Source: CAYLNH01 sp964384625
Lineage (GTDB): Bacteria > Verrucomicrobiota > Lentisphaeria > JABSQK01
Reading direction: 5' to 3'
Length of the DNA: 32,755 nucleotides
Assembly: GCA_964384625.1 (NCBI GenBank)
Contig: CAYLNH010000052.1
Location: 1-32,755 of the forward strand
Below are positions 8,046 through 14,846 of the stretch, piece after piece. The notes beneath the pieces were generated by a model. It had not been told where the DNA came from. It did not search any database and worked only from the letters and a program-made list of their open reading frames with translations. Made by a program: the position numbers and the translations under genes. The number at the start of each line of letters is the position of its first letter. Positions within the stretch are counted from its first letter, which is position 1.

Positions 8046-8516
8046 ATGACGAATGCCAAGGACGACAAAGCCCCGGAACGCTTGTTCCCTTTTGTCTTGC
8101 GATCGAAAATACTCATCGTCGGCCGCGAGTCGGTGGCGCGCTCAAAGCGTAAACTGCAGGTGGTCCTGATCACTACCGACATCAGCGACAACTCAAAGCA
8201 GGAAGTGCTGCAAGCGTTCAAGGACTACCCGATCCTGCAGCACTACACCGCTGCCGAGCTGGAACAGCACTTCGGCGTGCGCAACGCCAAGGTTGTCGGG
8301 TTCGCCAAATCCGACCTGGCAAAATCGCTGTACGCGGAACTCAAAGCATACCGGATCAACATGCCGTCGGCGGACATGGGTTCGCCCGCGGCTTCGACGG
8401 CAGGCGTCGGGGAGACGAAAGAGACGGCCCGGCAGACTCCGGCGGCCGCGCCGCCGGTCACCGGCAAGCCGAAGAAGAAAGCGCGGCACCGGCCGCGGAA
8501 ACGCCGGGGCAAGTAA
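8046..8516 (+). CDS. L7Ae/L30e-like RNA-binding protein with basic tail
   Basis: Residues 18-103 resemble the ribosomal L7Ae/L30e/YlxQ fold: LIVGRESVARSKRKLQVVLI (23-42) followed by TTDISDNSK, a central variable segment, then FGVRNAKVVGFAKSDLAKSL (76-95), matching the pattern of the K-turn RNA-binding family (inner RSKRKL helix, D-S-N-K loop, and GVRNAKVVGF strand). A Pro/Ala linker leads to a very basic C-terminal tail (GKPKKKARHRPRKRRGK), which is not typical of the bacterial YlxQ/YbxF proteins. AGGAGG lies 7 nt before the ATG. The total length of 156 residues is longer than the roughly 100 residues usual for the family. It probably binds structured RNA, perhaps on ribosomes. The fold assignment is by eye and moderately sure. 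Confidence 0.72.
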   Translation: MTNAKDDKAPERLFPFVLRSKILIVGRESVARSKRKLQVVLITTDISDNSKQEVLQAFKDYPILQHYTAAELEQHFGVRNAKVVGFAKSDLAKSLYAELKAYRINMPSADMGSPAASTAGVGETKETARQTPAAAPPVTGKPKKKARHRPRKRRGK

Positions 8517-8626
8517 TCCTGGAGCCGGCGGTTCCGGCGGCGGGATCAGATTCTTTCGGGGCATTCACTTGCTGTTGCGGAGTGACTCAGGTCCATTCTG
8601 ACCGGCGTTGACGGCGGAACAAAAGG

Positions 8627-8657
8627 AAACCGCGCCCGGCGAGCCGGGCGCGGTTTT
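8627..8657. terminator. Bidirectional rho-independent terminator
   Basis: A perfect 13-bp stem, AAACCGCGCCCGG (8627-8639) and CCGGGCGCGGTTT (8644-8656), has a 4-nt loop and is flanked by A-rich and T-rich ends, so it can terminate transcription in both directions. It lies between the convergent L7Ae-like gene (ends 8516) and HU gene (ends 8680). Confidence 0.9.
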
Positions 8658-8679
8658 CAGAAATATAAAAGAAGTTGGT

Positions 8680-9033
8680 TTACTTCTTCTTTTTCTTCGA
8701 GGTCTTCTTCTTGGCCGTCTTCTTCTTCTTCTTCGGGGCGGCCTTCGTCGCGCCGAGGACGGCGTCCTTGGCGGCCTTGGCAACGCGGAACTTAAGGACC
8801 GTCTTGGCCTTGATCTTGATCTTTTCCTGCGTCGCAGGATTGAAGCCCATGCGGGCCTTCTGCTTCTGTTTGATCAGTTTGCCCAGACCCGGAATGGTGA
8901 CCCCATCCTTGCTCTTCGCCCCCTTGTAGATGGTGGCCAGCAGCGAGTCATACGCAGCCGTCGCCTGCTTCTTGGTGATTCCAGCGTCCGCGGCGATTTT
9001 TGCGAGGATGTCGCTTTTGGTTACTCCTGCCAT
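8680..9033 (-). CDS. HU-family nucleoid protein with lysine-rich tail
   Basis: This 117-residue HU/IHF protein compacts DNA. The N-terminal dimerisation part (MAGVTKSDILAKIAADAGITKKQ...) and the DNA-gripping arm are recognisable: IPGLGKLIKQKQKARMGFNP (46-65) followed by ATQEKIKIKA, the equivalent of the GRNPxTGExI motif. The core ends near residue 88, and an extra tail of alternating Lys/Ala/Pro follows (AAPKKKKKTAKKKTSKKKKK), like the histone H1-type extensions known from planctomycete, actinobacterial and related HU variants. AAGGAGGAG lies about 5-7 nt before the ATG. It is transcribed alone and ends at the bidirectional terminator. Confidence 0.95.
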   Translation of the reverse strand: MAGVTKSDILAKIAADAGITKKQATAAYDSLLATIYKGAKSKDGVTIPGLGKLIKQKQKARMGFNPATQEKIKIKAKTVLKFRVAKAAKDAVLGATKAAPKKKKKTAKKKTSKKKKK

Positions 9034-9100
9034 TCTCTTACTCCTCCTTTTGTGGTTCGAGTGATGTGGAGTTTTGGTTTACTGCCTTTCGGCGCTACCA

Positions 9101-9127
9101 TCATAACGTATCAAAGCAGCTTTCAAA
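9101..9127 (-). promoter_or_regulatory. Possible promoter of the HU gene
   Basis: On the minus strand TTGAAA (9127-9122) and TATGAT (9106-9101) resemble -35 and -10 boxes, each matching five of six consensus bases, but the 15-nt spacing is short. The surrounding region (9085-9190) is much more AT-rich than its neighbours, as often seen at strong promoters. Confidence 0.35.
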
Positions 9128-9273
9128 AATGGTTGGTGGACTTATTTCGTGAATTTACGGTTTTTTTGTCGAATTTTGAGGTTAAAAACGGCATTTGCCC
9201 CACTCTGGAGGGGGGATTGGCGTTGCCTGTGCGCTGTCGGGCGGCGGCAAAGCGCCGCCAGACCCGCTCCAGT

Positions 9274-9305
9274 GGCGGTTTGGCGGCGTTTTGCCGCGAA
9301 CCGCC
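9274..9305. terminator. Compound GC hairpin downstream of the AraC gene
   Basis: GGCGGTT (9274-9280) pairs with AACCGCC (9299-9305), with an inner GCGGC/GCCGC stem around a short T-rich (plus strand) loop. It lies 17 nt past the AraC stop codon (gene end at 9322). A second stem (GGCGGCG/CGCCGCC) lies at about 9241-9260. There is no clear T-run, so this may be a terminator or a palindromic repeat. Confidence 0.35.
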
Positions 9306-9321
9306 GAAACCGCAGGTGGAC

Positions 9322-10197
9322 CTATCGATAACCGCGTTCCCGAAAGGCGGCGGGCGACAGGCCGTGGACGCGTTTGAACGTCTTGGAAAAATGATAGGGG
9401 TCCGCAAAGCCGACGACGCCGGCGATGTCTTTGGCGAGCCGATCCGAATGCAGCAGGAGTTCTGCCGCGCGCGCCATCTTCAGGCGCGTCAGCAATCGGT
9501 AGGGCGTCTCCCGGGAGAACCGCTGAAACAGGCGACAAAGGTAGGCCTTGTCGATTCCGCATTGTCGGCTGACAACGTCCAGGGCGGGGATCTCGAGGCA
9601 ATGGTCCACGATGTATTGCCGGCAGCGCTCATAGCTTTCCCGGGCCAGGCTGCGGCGGCCTTCGGCATTGGCGCCGGTCTCCGCAACCCGGAGCAGGAGG
9701 AGCTCCACGGTTACGGCACAGAGCCGGGCGGCACGCGACGAAGCCGAAGTGCCGTCGGTGTGAAGATCCTCAAACAGCGAGCGAATGACAGTGGGGTCCG
9801 GCACCTGCAGCGGTTGCCGCTGGTTGAAAGGAGCGCCGTGCAGCAGGCGCTCGGCCGCATCGCCGACGAAGTCCACAAAGTACTTCTCCAACGGCTCCGC
9901 GGCGGACGTGTGGATCTCGTGCGGCACGCCGGGGCCGTAATGGAACAGGTCGCCGGCCCGCAAAACATGCCGTTCCCCCGCCAGCACCAGGCGCCCGCGG
10001 CCGGCCGCGACGAACTCCAACGAGAGATACGGGAAGTCGTCGCGGGCGTTGTGATAGGCCGGTGAACAGGCCTCCCAGCCGCCGCAGACCACGGCAAGCC
10101 CAGTGGTCGGTCCCGGTGTCAGATCAAAGAAGTAATAGCGCCCGTCGCGCACCTGGTCTGAGATAAAGTCCGGTTTCCGATTTGGGCGTCGAGTCAT
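9322..10197 (-). CDS. AraC family transcriptional regulator
   Basis: A predicted 291-residue regulator. The N-terminal half is an AraC-type cupin sensor (EFVAAGRGRLVLAGERHVL followed by RAGDLFHYGPGVPHEIHT). The C-terminal ~100 residues hold the two helix-turn-helix motifs (LDVVSRQCGIDKAYLCRLF, then DIAGVVGFADPYHFSKTF and the closing GLSPAAFRERGYR). I chose the ATG at 10197 because AAAGGAT lies about 10 nt upstream. An ATG at 10242 adds 15 residues but has no ribosome binding site, and that stretch (TCAATAATATACAT) looks more like promoter DNA. It is divergent from the aldo/keto reductase gene and probably controls it; the ligand is likely a sugar or derivative. Confidence 0.9.
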   Translation of the reverse strand: MTRRPNRKPDFISDQVRDGRYYFFDLTPGPTTGLAVVCGGWEACSPAYHNARDDFPYLSLEFVAAGRGRLVLAGERHVLRAGDLFHYGPGVPHEIHTSAAEPLEKYFVDFVGDAAERLLHGAPFNQRQPLQVPDPTVIRSLFEDLHTDGTSASSRAARLCAVTVELLLLRVAETGANAEGRRSLARESYERCRQYIVDHCLEIPALDVVSRQCGIDKAYLCRLFQRFSRETPYRLLTRLKMARAAELLLHSDRLAKDIAGVVGFADPYHFSKTFKRVHGLSPAAFRERGYR

Positions 10198-10250
10198 GCG
10201 GGGGGCATCCTTTGCGATGTCGAATTGGTCAATAATATACATCTACAGGG

Positions 10251-10305
10251 CAATGACATCCATTTTTCATTGGGAATTGGCGTTTAGATTGTAGACAATT
10301 ATCAT
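10251..10305. promoter_or_regulatory. Divergent control region: AKR promoter and small palindromes
   Basis: For the plus-strand reductase gene, TTGGCG (10277-10282) and TATCAT (10300-10305) are separated by 17 nt. The leader would be very short, since AAAGGAG begins at 10310. A palindrome ATTGT-AG-ACAAT (10288-10299) fills the spacer, and CAATGA/TCATTG (10251-10256, 10267-10272) lies just upstream. These are candidate sites for the divergent AraC regulator. Confidence 0.4.
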
Positions 10306-10325
10306 CATCAAAGGAGATCCTTGGA

Positions 10326-11354
10326 ATGAGTGATTGCGTTACAATGAGTGATTGCGTTGACCCGAAGCTGGTGCCGAAGGCGCGGTTGGCGTCCGGCGCC
10401 GAGATCCCGGTGATCGGCCTGGGGACGTTCGGCTCGGACCACGTCAGCGGGGAGCAGGTCGCCGACGCCGTGCTGGGGGCTGCAGCAGTTGGATACCGGC
10501 ACTTTGATTGTGCTTCGGTCTACGGCAATGAACACCGGATCGGTCCGGCGCTGCAGCAGATCATGGCCGGCGGGGTGCCGCGTGAGAACCTCTGGGTGAC
10601 GTCGAAGCTGTGGAATGACAAGCATTCGGAAGAGGACGTCATTCCGTCCTGCAGGCAGAGTCTGGAGGACCTGCAACTGGACTACCTGGATCTGTACCTG
10701 ATCCATTGGCCGTTCCCGAACTTTCACCCGCCGCACTGCGATGTGACCTCGCGCAGTCCGGCTGCGAAACCGTATATCCACGAGAACTACATGCGGACCT
10801 GGCGGCAGCTGGAGAAACTTGTTGAGTTGGGTCTGGTGCGGCACATCGGCACGTCGAACATGACGATCCCGAAGCTGGAGCTGCTGTTGCGTGACGCCGC
10901 GATCAGGCCGGTGGTCAACGAAATGGAGCTGCACCCGCACATGCAGCAGCCGGAGCTGTTCCGCTACGTTACAAGTCACGGCATGGTCGCTATCGGCTAC
11001 TGTCCGGTGGGGTCTCCGGCGCGTCCGGCGCGCGACCGGACGCCGGCGGATACGGTTGATATTGAGGACCCCGTTCTGGTTGAGATTGCGGCGAAGCACG
11101 GGATCCACCCGGCGACATTGTGTGTTAAATGGGCGGCGCAGCGCGGGCAGATCCCGATTCCGTTTTCAACGACGCCGCGCAACTATCTGGCGAATCTCAA
11201 GAGCGTCGTTTCTGAGCCGTTAACGGACGAGGAGATGACGGCGATCGCCGGGATCGACAGGAATTGCCGACTGATCAAAGGACAGGTATTCTTGTGGAAA
11301 GACGGCCAGACCTGGGAGGACCTGTGGGACCTCAACGGCGAGATCGCGCGGTGA
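10326..11354 (+). CDS. Aldo/keto reductase
   Basis: This NADPH-type aldo/keto reductase has 342 residues and the complete catalytic tetrad: Asp61 and Tyr66 in GYRHFDCASVYGNE, Lys94 in VTSKLWND and His127 in LYLIHWPFP. The C-terminal nucleotide-binding segment (IPIPFSTTPRNYLANL) is less canonical than the usual IPKS motif. AAAGGAG lies 9 nt before the first ATG. The first 15 bases of the gene are repeated exactly after a 3-nt spacer, giving MSDCV-T-MSDCV and a second in-frame ATG at 10344. The family reduces sugar aldehydes and ketones; context (AraC regulator, polyol-type dehydrogenase next) suggests sugar metabolism, but the substrate is not determinable. Confidence 0.93.
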   Translation: MSDCVTMSDCVDPKLVPKARLASGAEIPVIGLGTFGSDHVSGEQVADAVLGAAAVGYRHFDCASVYGNEHRIGPALQQIMAGGVPRENLWVTSKLWNDKHSEEDVIPSCRQSLEDLQLDYLDLYLIHWPFPNFHPPHCDVTSRSPAAKPYIHENYMRTWRQLEKLVELGLVRHIGTSNMTIPKLELLLRDAAIRPVVNEMELHPHMQQPELFRYVTSHGMVAIGYCPVGSPARPARDRTPADTVDIEDPVLVEIAAKHGIHPATLCVKWAAQRGQIPIPFSTTPRNYLANLKSVVSEPLTDEEMTAIAGIDRNCRLIKGQVFLWKDGQTWEDLWDLNGEIAR

Positions 11355-11403
11355 TCGGCGATGTTCTCATTCCGTCAGCGATCGACCAGGCGCGAACTCT
11401 GAC

Positions 11404-11516
11404 TGTATCACAAGCATCCCAGACGACGACAGACTCTGGCTGCCCAACGGGCAGCAGTGAGCGTAGCGAGCGTCAACTTGTGCTCCGGAGGCATGAGCAG
11501 GGATGCTCATGATACA
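11404..11516. repeat. 113-bp element with 17-bp terminal inverted repeats
   Basis: TGTATCACAAGCATCCC (11404-11420) is the inverse of GGGATGCTCATGATACA (11500-11516) with 15 of 17 positions matching. Inside lies a GCTGCCC/GGGCAGC hairpin (11439-11455) with a 3-nt loop and a GAGCGTAGCGAGCG stretch. It has the layout of a small non-autonomous palindromic element, sitting between the reductase and dehydrogenase genes. I saw no target-site duplication. Confidence 0.55.
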
Positions 11517-11541
11517 TTTAGGACGACTGTTCCGAAAAGAG

Positions 11542-11569
11542 TGATCGGTGATCGGTAATCGGTGATCGG
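11542..11569. repeat. TGATCGG/TAATCGG heptamer tandem repeat
   Basis: Four tandem 7-bp units (TGATCGG, TGATCGG, TAATCGG, TGATCGG) lie about 60 nt upstream of the dehydrogenase start. The unit is the reverse complement of the CCGATTA repeat at the sufB stop (5387-5414), so both are one dispersed family. Confidence 0.7.
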
Positions 11570-11629
11570 TAAGAAGGAAGAAAAAAGCCGCGGGTGAAAT
11601 TCTCGCGCTGCGATAAGAGGGAACTGCAT

Positions 11630-12709
11630 ATGACTATCGACCGTTCGAGAAAAATGATGGGAGCGATCCTGCCCGGCAACAGTACGGCTGAATTGAAAGA
11701 GTTCGATATTCCTGTTCCGGGACACGGTGAGGTGCTCATCCGGACGAAGAGCTCGACAATCTGCGGGTCCGATATCCGCTGTATCTACCACGAGCATCTG
11801 GGCCAAGGTCCGGAGGGCTACCAGCCGGGCATGATTGCCGGCCACGAGCCCTGTGGACAGATTGTCGAGTGCGGCCCCGGTTGCCGGCGTTTCAAAGAGA
11901 ACGACCGGGTCATTCTCTACCACATTTCCGGGTGCGGCGTCTGCAACGACTGCCGCCGCGGCTACATGATCAGCTGTACCAGCGACAAGTGGCGCCGGGC
12001 CTACGGCTGGCAGCGTGACGGCGGGATGGCGGAGTATATGCTCGCCGAGGAGAAAGACCTGATCCTGCTGCCGGACGAACTGAGTTATTCCGACGGCGCC
12101 CAGGTAGCCTGCGGTTTCGGCACGGTTTACGAAGGCCTGGAGAAGATCGGCATCAGCGGCAACGACGCCGTGCTGATCACCGGTCTCGGCCCCGTCGGAC
12201 TGGCGACGGCCATGCTCAGCAAGGCCCTCGGGGCAGCCAAAATCATCGGTGTCGAATTACTCGACTACCGCGTCGACCTGGCCAAAGGCCTCGGGCTGTT
12301 TGACGCCGTCCTGCAGGCCGGCCCGGACAATGTCGAGCAGGTCCGGGCGTTGACCGGCGGCTGCGGCGTAGAGAAGGCGGTGGACTGTTCGGCCAACGAC
12401 AAGGCCCGGCGGGTTTGCCTTCAGGCCACGCGGAAGTGGGGCAAGATCGCCTTCGTCGGCGAAGGCGGCACCTGCGACTTCCAACCGAGTCCGGACATTA
12501 TTCACGACCAGAAGACCGTCTACGGTTCGTGGGTGACCAGCACTTGGCTGATGGAAGAACTGGTCGAGCGCCTTGTCCGCTGGGGCATCCATCCGGAAGA
12601 GTTGATCACCCATCGGTTTACGCTTGATCAGGTCGCCGACGCCTACCGCCTGATGGCCGGCGGCGAGTGCGGCAAGGTCGCCGTCGTCTTCGACGAGGAA
12701 GTAAAATAG
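11630..12709 (+). CDS. Zinc-dependent medium-chain alcohol/polyol dehydrogenase
   Basis: This 359-residue medium-chain dehydrogenase has complete zinc sites: the catalytic ligands Cys45 (TICGSD) and His72-Glu73 (AGHEPCG), and the structural zinc cysteines at 102, 105, 108 and 116 (CGVCNDCRRGYMISC). The Rossmann motif is GLGPVG (185-190), and the strand ends with Glu209 (IGVELLDYR), favouring NAD(H). Overall it resembles the sorbitol/threonine dehydrogenase branch. I chose the ATG at 11630, with AGAGGG 8 nt upstream; a GTG at 11594 is in frame but poorly placed. It probably acts in sugar or polyol oxidation together with the reductase gene upstream; the substrate is unknown. Confidence 0.93.
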   Translation: MTIDRSRKMMGAILPGNSTAELKEFDIPVPGHGEVLIRTKSSTICGSDIRCIYHEHLGQGPEGYQPGMIAGHEPCGQIVECGPGCRRFKENDRVILYHISGCGVCNDCRRGYMISCTSDKWRRAYGWQRDGGMAEYMLAEEKDLILLPDELSYSDGAQVACGFGTVYEGLEKIGISGNDAVLITGLGPVGLATAMLSKALGAAKIIGVELLDYRVDLAKGLGLFDAVLQAGPDNVEQVRALTGGCGVEKAVDCSANDKARRVCLQATRKWGKIAFVGEGGTCDFQPSPDIIHDQKTVYGSWVTSTWLMEELVERLVRWGIHPEELITHRFTLDQVADAYRLMAGGECGKVAVVFDEEVK

Positions 12710-12776
12710 CCCCGGCCGCGTCGAGTTCACTGGCCGACCATTGCTCCAGCAGGTCAGGTCTGCCGGCGGCAGGAAG

Positions 12777-12807
12777 GCAGCACGCCGGAGCCGCTCCCCG
12801 TGACTGA
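12777..12807. repeat. 31-bp interspersed palindromic repeat, copy 1
   Basis: The 31 bases from GCAGCACGC through GGAGCCGCTCC to CCGTGACTGA match 28140-28170 in reverse complement at 30 of 31 positions. The centre GGAGC-C-GCTCC is palindromic. Similarity outside the core is weaker. This copy lies between the dehydrogenase gene and the LacI promoter. Confidence 0.75.
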
Positions 12808-12834
12808 GGCATCCTGCGGAATCCCGAAATCCGC

Positions 12835-12863
12835 TTGACACGGGCCGCTGTCCGCAGTACAAG
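12835..12863 (+). promoter_or_regulatory. Promoter of the LacI-pseudopilin unit
   Basis: A perfect -35 box TTGACA (12835-12840) is followed after exactly 17 nt by TACAAG (12858-12863, four of six -10 bases). Transcription would start near 12870, inside the operator-like palindrome, 25 nt before the lacI-type start codon. Confidence 0.6.
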
Positions 12864-12877
12864 TAGTACGCACTACT
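12862..12877. promoter_or_regulatory. Operator-like palindrome at the LacI gene's transcription start
   Basis: AGTAGT (12862-12867) and ACTACT (12872-12877) are perfect 6-bp arms around ACGC, making a 16-bp quasi-palindrome of the size bound by LacI-family dimers. It overlaps the expected start point, so repression by the LacI-type protein encoded just downstream is likely (autoregulation, inferred). Confidence 0.5.
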
Positions 12878-12895
12878 AAGCAATCTGGAGAGGTG

Positions 12896-13909
12896 ATGGC
12901 GGTTACGCAGAAAGAGCTTGCGGCGACGCTGGGTGTGAGCCAGCAGGCGGTCTCGTTCGCGCTCAACGGCAAAGGGGCGCTCAGTGACAAGAGTCGCGAA
13001 CGGATCATCAGGGCCGCCAACGAGCTCGGCTATCGCACCCACGCTGCCGCCCGGGCGATGGCGCGCGGCAAGTTTGAATCTGTCGCCATCCTGATGGAGA
13101 CCGTTCGCGGTCGCAGCGGGACGCCGCCGGTGCTGCTTGAAGGCATCATCGACGCGCTTGAGGAGCGGAATCTGCACTGCATGCTGGCCAAGTATACCGA
13201 CGAACAGCTGAGCGATCCGGGGCTGTCGCCGAAACTGCTGCGCGAACTGACCGCAGACGGGCTTCTGGTCAACCTGAACACGGATGTGCTGGATCGCGCC
13301 CGGGCGCTGTTCAAACGTCACGCGATCCCGGCGATCTGGATCAACGCACGACTGGACGTCGACTGTGTGCGCCCGGATGACTTCGGCGCCGGCAGGCTGC
13401 TGACGCAGGAACTCATCGATCAGGGGTGCCGGCGCATCGCGTATTACGACGAATCGCACCACACGCCGACCTGCCACTACAGCCGCATCGACCGTTTCGA
13501 AGGCTACTTGGCGGCAATGCGGGAAGCCGGGCAGACGCCGCATCCGTTTCTGTTTGAGGCCAGGACCTCGCATGCAGAAATGCGGGCGGCGGTCTCAGCG
13601 GCATTCCGTCTGGATCCGTTTGATGCTGTAGTCGTCTATGGCGGCGAGCGCGACGAAGTCGCCGGGATAATTCTCCCGGATCTTGGACTGCGTGCCGGCA
13701 TGGACGTCCAGGTTTCGACGTTTCTTGATGCGGCGGGTCGGAACTGCTTCGGGCCATCCGTTCGTGTGCCGCAGTACGAGACCGGGATCGCTGCCGTGGA
13801 AATGCTGGAACAGAAGATGAAGAAACCGAAGGAGGTCCTGCCCCCGCGAGTGATTCCGTTCGAATTGGTGGACACCCGCCGGTCCCGGCCTTGCATCAGT
13901 GGAGATTGA
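12896..13909 (+). CDS. LacI family transcriptional regulator
   Basis: This 337-residue regulator has the LacI helix-turn-helix at the very N terminus (TQKELAATLGVSQQAVSFAL, residues 4-23), the conserved ANELGYR and a hinge helix region (HAAARAMARG), followed by a periplasmic-binding-protein-like effector domain (SVAILMETVRGR... through ...IPFELVDTR). GTG at 12893 and ATG at 12896 are adjacent; I used the ATG, with GGAG 5 nt upstream. It has its own promoter and an operator-like palindrome. It is followed 52 nt later by a pseudopilin gene with no terminator between, so the two are probably co-transcribed. The effector is likely a sugar; not determinable. Confidence 0.93.
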   Translation: MAVTQKELAATLGVSQQAVSFALNGKGALSDKSRERIIRAANELGYRTHAAARAMARGKFESVAILMETVRGRSGTPPVLLEGIIDALEERNLHCMLAKYTDEQLSDPGLSPKLLRELTADGLLVNLNTDVLDRARALFKRHAIPAIWINARLDVDCVRPDDFGAGRLLTQELIDQGCRRIAYYDESHHTPTCHYSRIDRFEGYLAAMREAGQTPHPFLFEARTSHAEMRAAVSAAFRLDPFDAVVVYGGERDEVAGIILPDLGLRAGMDVQVSTFLDAAGRNCFGPSVRVPQYETGIAAVEMLEQKMKKPKEVLPPRVIPFELVDTRRSRPCISGD

Positions 13910-13961
13910 TTCCTAAAACAAAAGCAGTTGCCGCTGCCGAATACACTAAGAGGACGAGTTC

Positions 13962-14714
13962 ATGTTTATCCCATCCGGATACAGCCCGAAGAGGGGATGG
14001 TTTACCTTGATCGAGCTTCTGGTGGTCGTATCGATCATCGCCGTTCTGGCTGCCATGCTGTTGCCGGTGCTGGGTCGGGCCCGGAAACAGGTGTTGATGA
14101 TTTCCTGCATCAATAATCTCAAGCAGATCGGGATTGCGCTGGAGATGTATGCCAATGATTACGAGTATTATCATGGCCAATACACCACGACCACTGACGA
14201 CCACAGCTCCGTGAAACCGCGTCATTGGGATTTGACTTTGGAGGACTACATCAAGCTTCACCGAAACCTCCACAAAGCTCCCACCGACGACCAGATCTAT
14301 TGTCCAGAGGCACGGCGGGCGCGACAGGGGCAATATCGCCTGGGTTACCTGATCAACATCCACACGCTTGAGTTTCGCGACGGTTCGGACGGCTTCTATC
14401 GAGTGCCGTACCGGGCCCATGTTTTCCGGAATCAGGTGGATCCGAGCCGTCGGGTGATGATGAACGACGGCCAGAAGACCTGGGGCTGGGATCAGCGGCA
14501 TCGGGTGAACTCGATGACCTGTGCCTGCGAGCATTTCTGGCCGCACACTCCGCGGGACAAATACTACTCCCCAGGCAGCCCACGGCGGAACTTAGCTCGA
14601 TTACACATGGACGGCTCGCCCTTCCTCTTCAACGACGGCCATACCGAATACGTCCCGGACCTGGGGCATCGTCTGGAGTACCGGAACCACGAGTACTACA
14701 AGTGGCGCAAGTAG
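13962..14714 (+). CDS. Pseudopilin-like protein with H-X9-DG domain
   Basis: This 250-residue protein has a type IV prepilin-like N terminus: basic leader, then FTLIELLVVVSIIAVLAAML (14-33) as the membrane helix, followed by CINNLKQIGIALEMYANDY typical of this family. Near the C terminus is the H-X9-DG motif of the prepilin-processing-associated domain (His215, nine residues, Asp225-Gly226, in LHMDGSPFLFNDGHTEYV). The residue before the cleavage-site Phe is Trp rather than Gly (RGWFTLIE), so peptidase processing is uncertain. Start supported by AGAGGA about 8 nt upstream. Such genes are greatly multiplied in Lentisphaerota and Planctomycetota, often next to sugar regulators and glycosidases; their role is unknown, perhaps surface pseudopili. 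Confidence 0.88.
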   Translation: MFIPSGYSPKRGWFTLIELLVVVSIIAVLAAMLLPVLGRARKQVLMISCINNLKQIGIALEMYANDYEYYHGQYTTTTDDHSSVKPRHWDLTLEDYIKLHRNLHKAPTDDQIYCPEARRARQGQYRLGYLINIHTLEFRDGSDGFYRVPYRAHVFRNQVDPSRRVMMNDGQKTWGWDQRHRVNSMTCACEHFWPHTPRDKYYSPGSPRRNLARLHMDGSPFLFNDGHTEYVPDLGHRLEYRNHEYYKWRK

Positions 14715-14846
14715 ACTGGGAGACGCGTCCGCGCTATCGCTCTGCGATTTCGGACCTGACGGGTCTGTCGGATGCACTCCGATGCCGGGTCATCGCGTCC
14801 CCGCGTCGTCGTGTTCTCCCCCCACTAACGATCGACGACTCACTGC

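Noticed and set aside
7694..8152. 152-codon plus-strand frame before the L7Ae-like gene
   Set aside because: It overlaps the L7Ae-like gene in another frame, crosses two palindromes, and has no ribosome binding site or protein-like pattern.
8608..10065. 485-codon open frame on the plus strand
   Set aside because: It runs antisense through HU and the AraC regulator and across the terminator; no recognisable domain.
12257..13573. 438-codon open frame on the minus strand
   Set aside because: It spans the dehydrogenase end, the 31-bp repeat, the LacI promoter and half of the LacI gene on the opposite strand; no domain.
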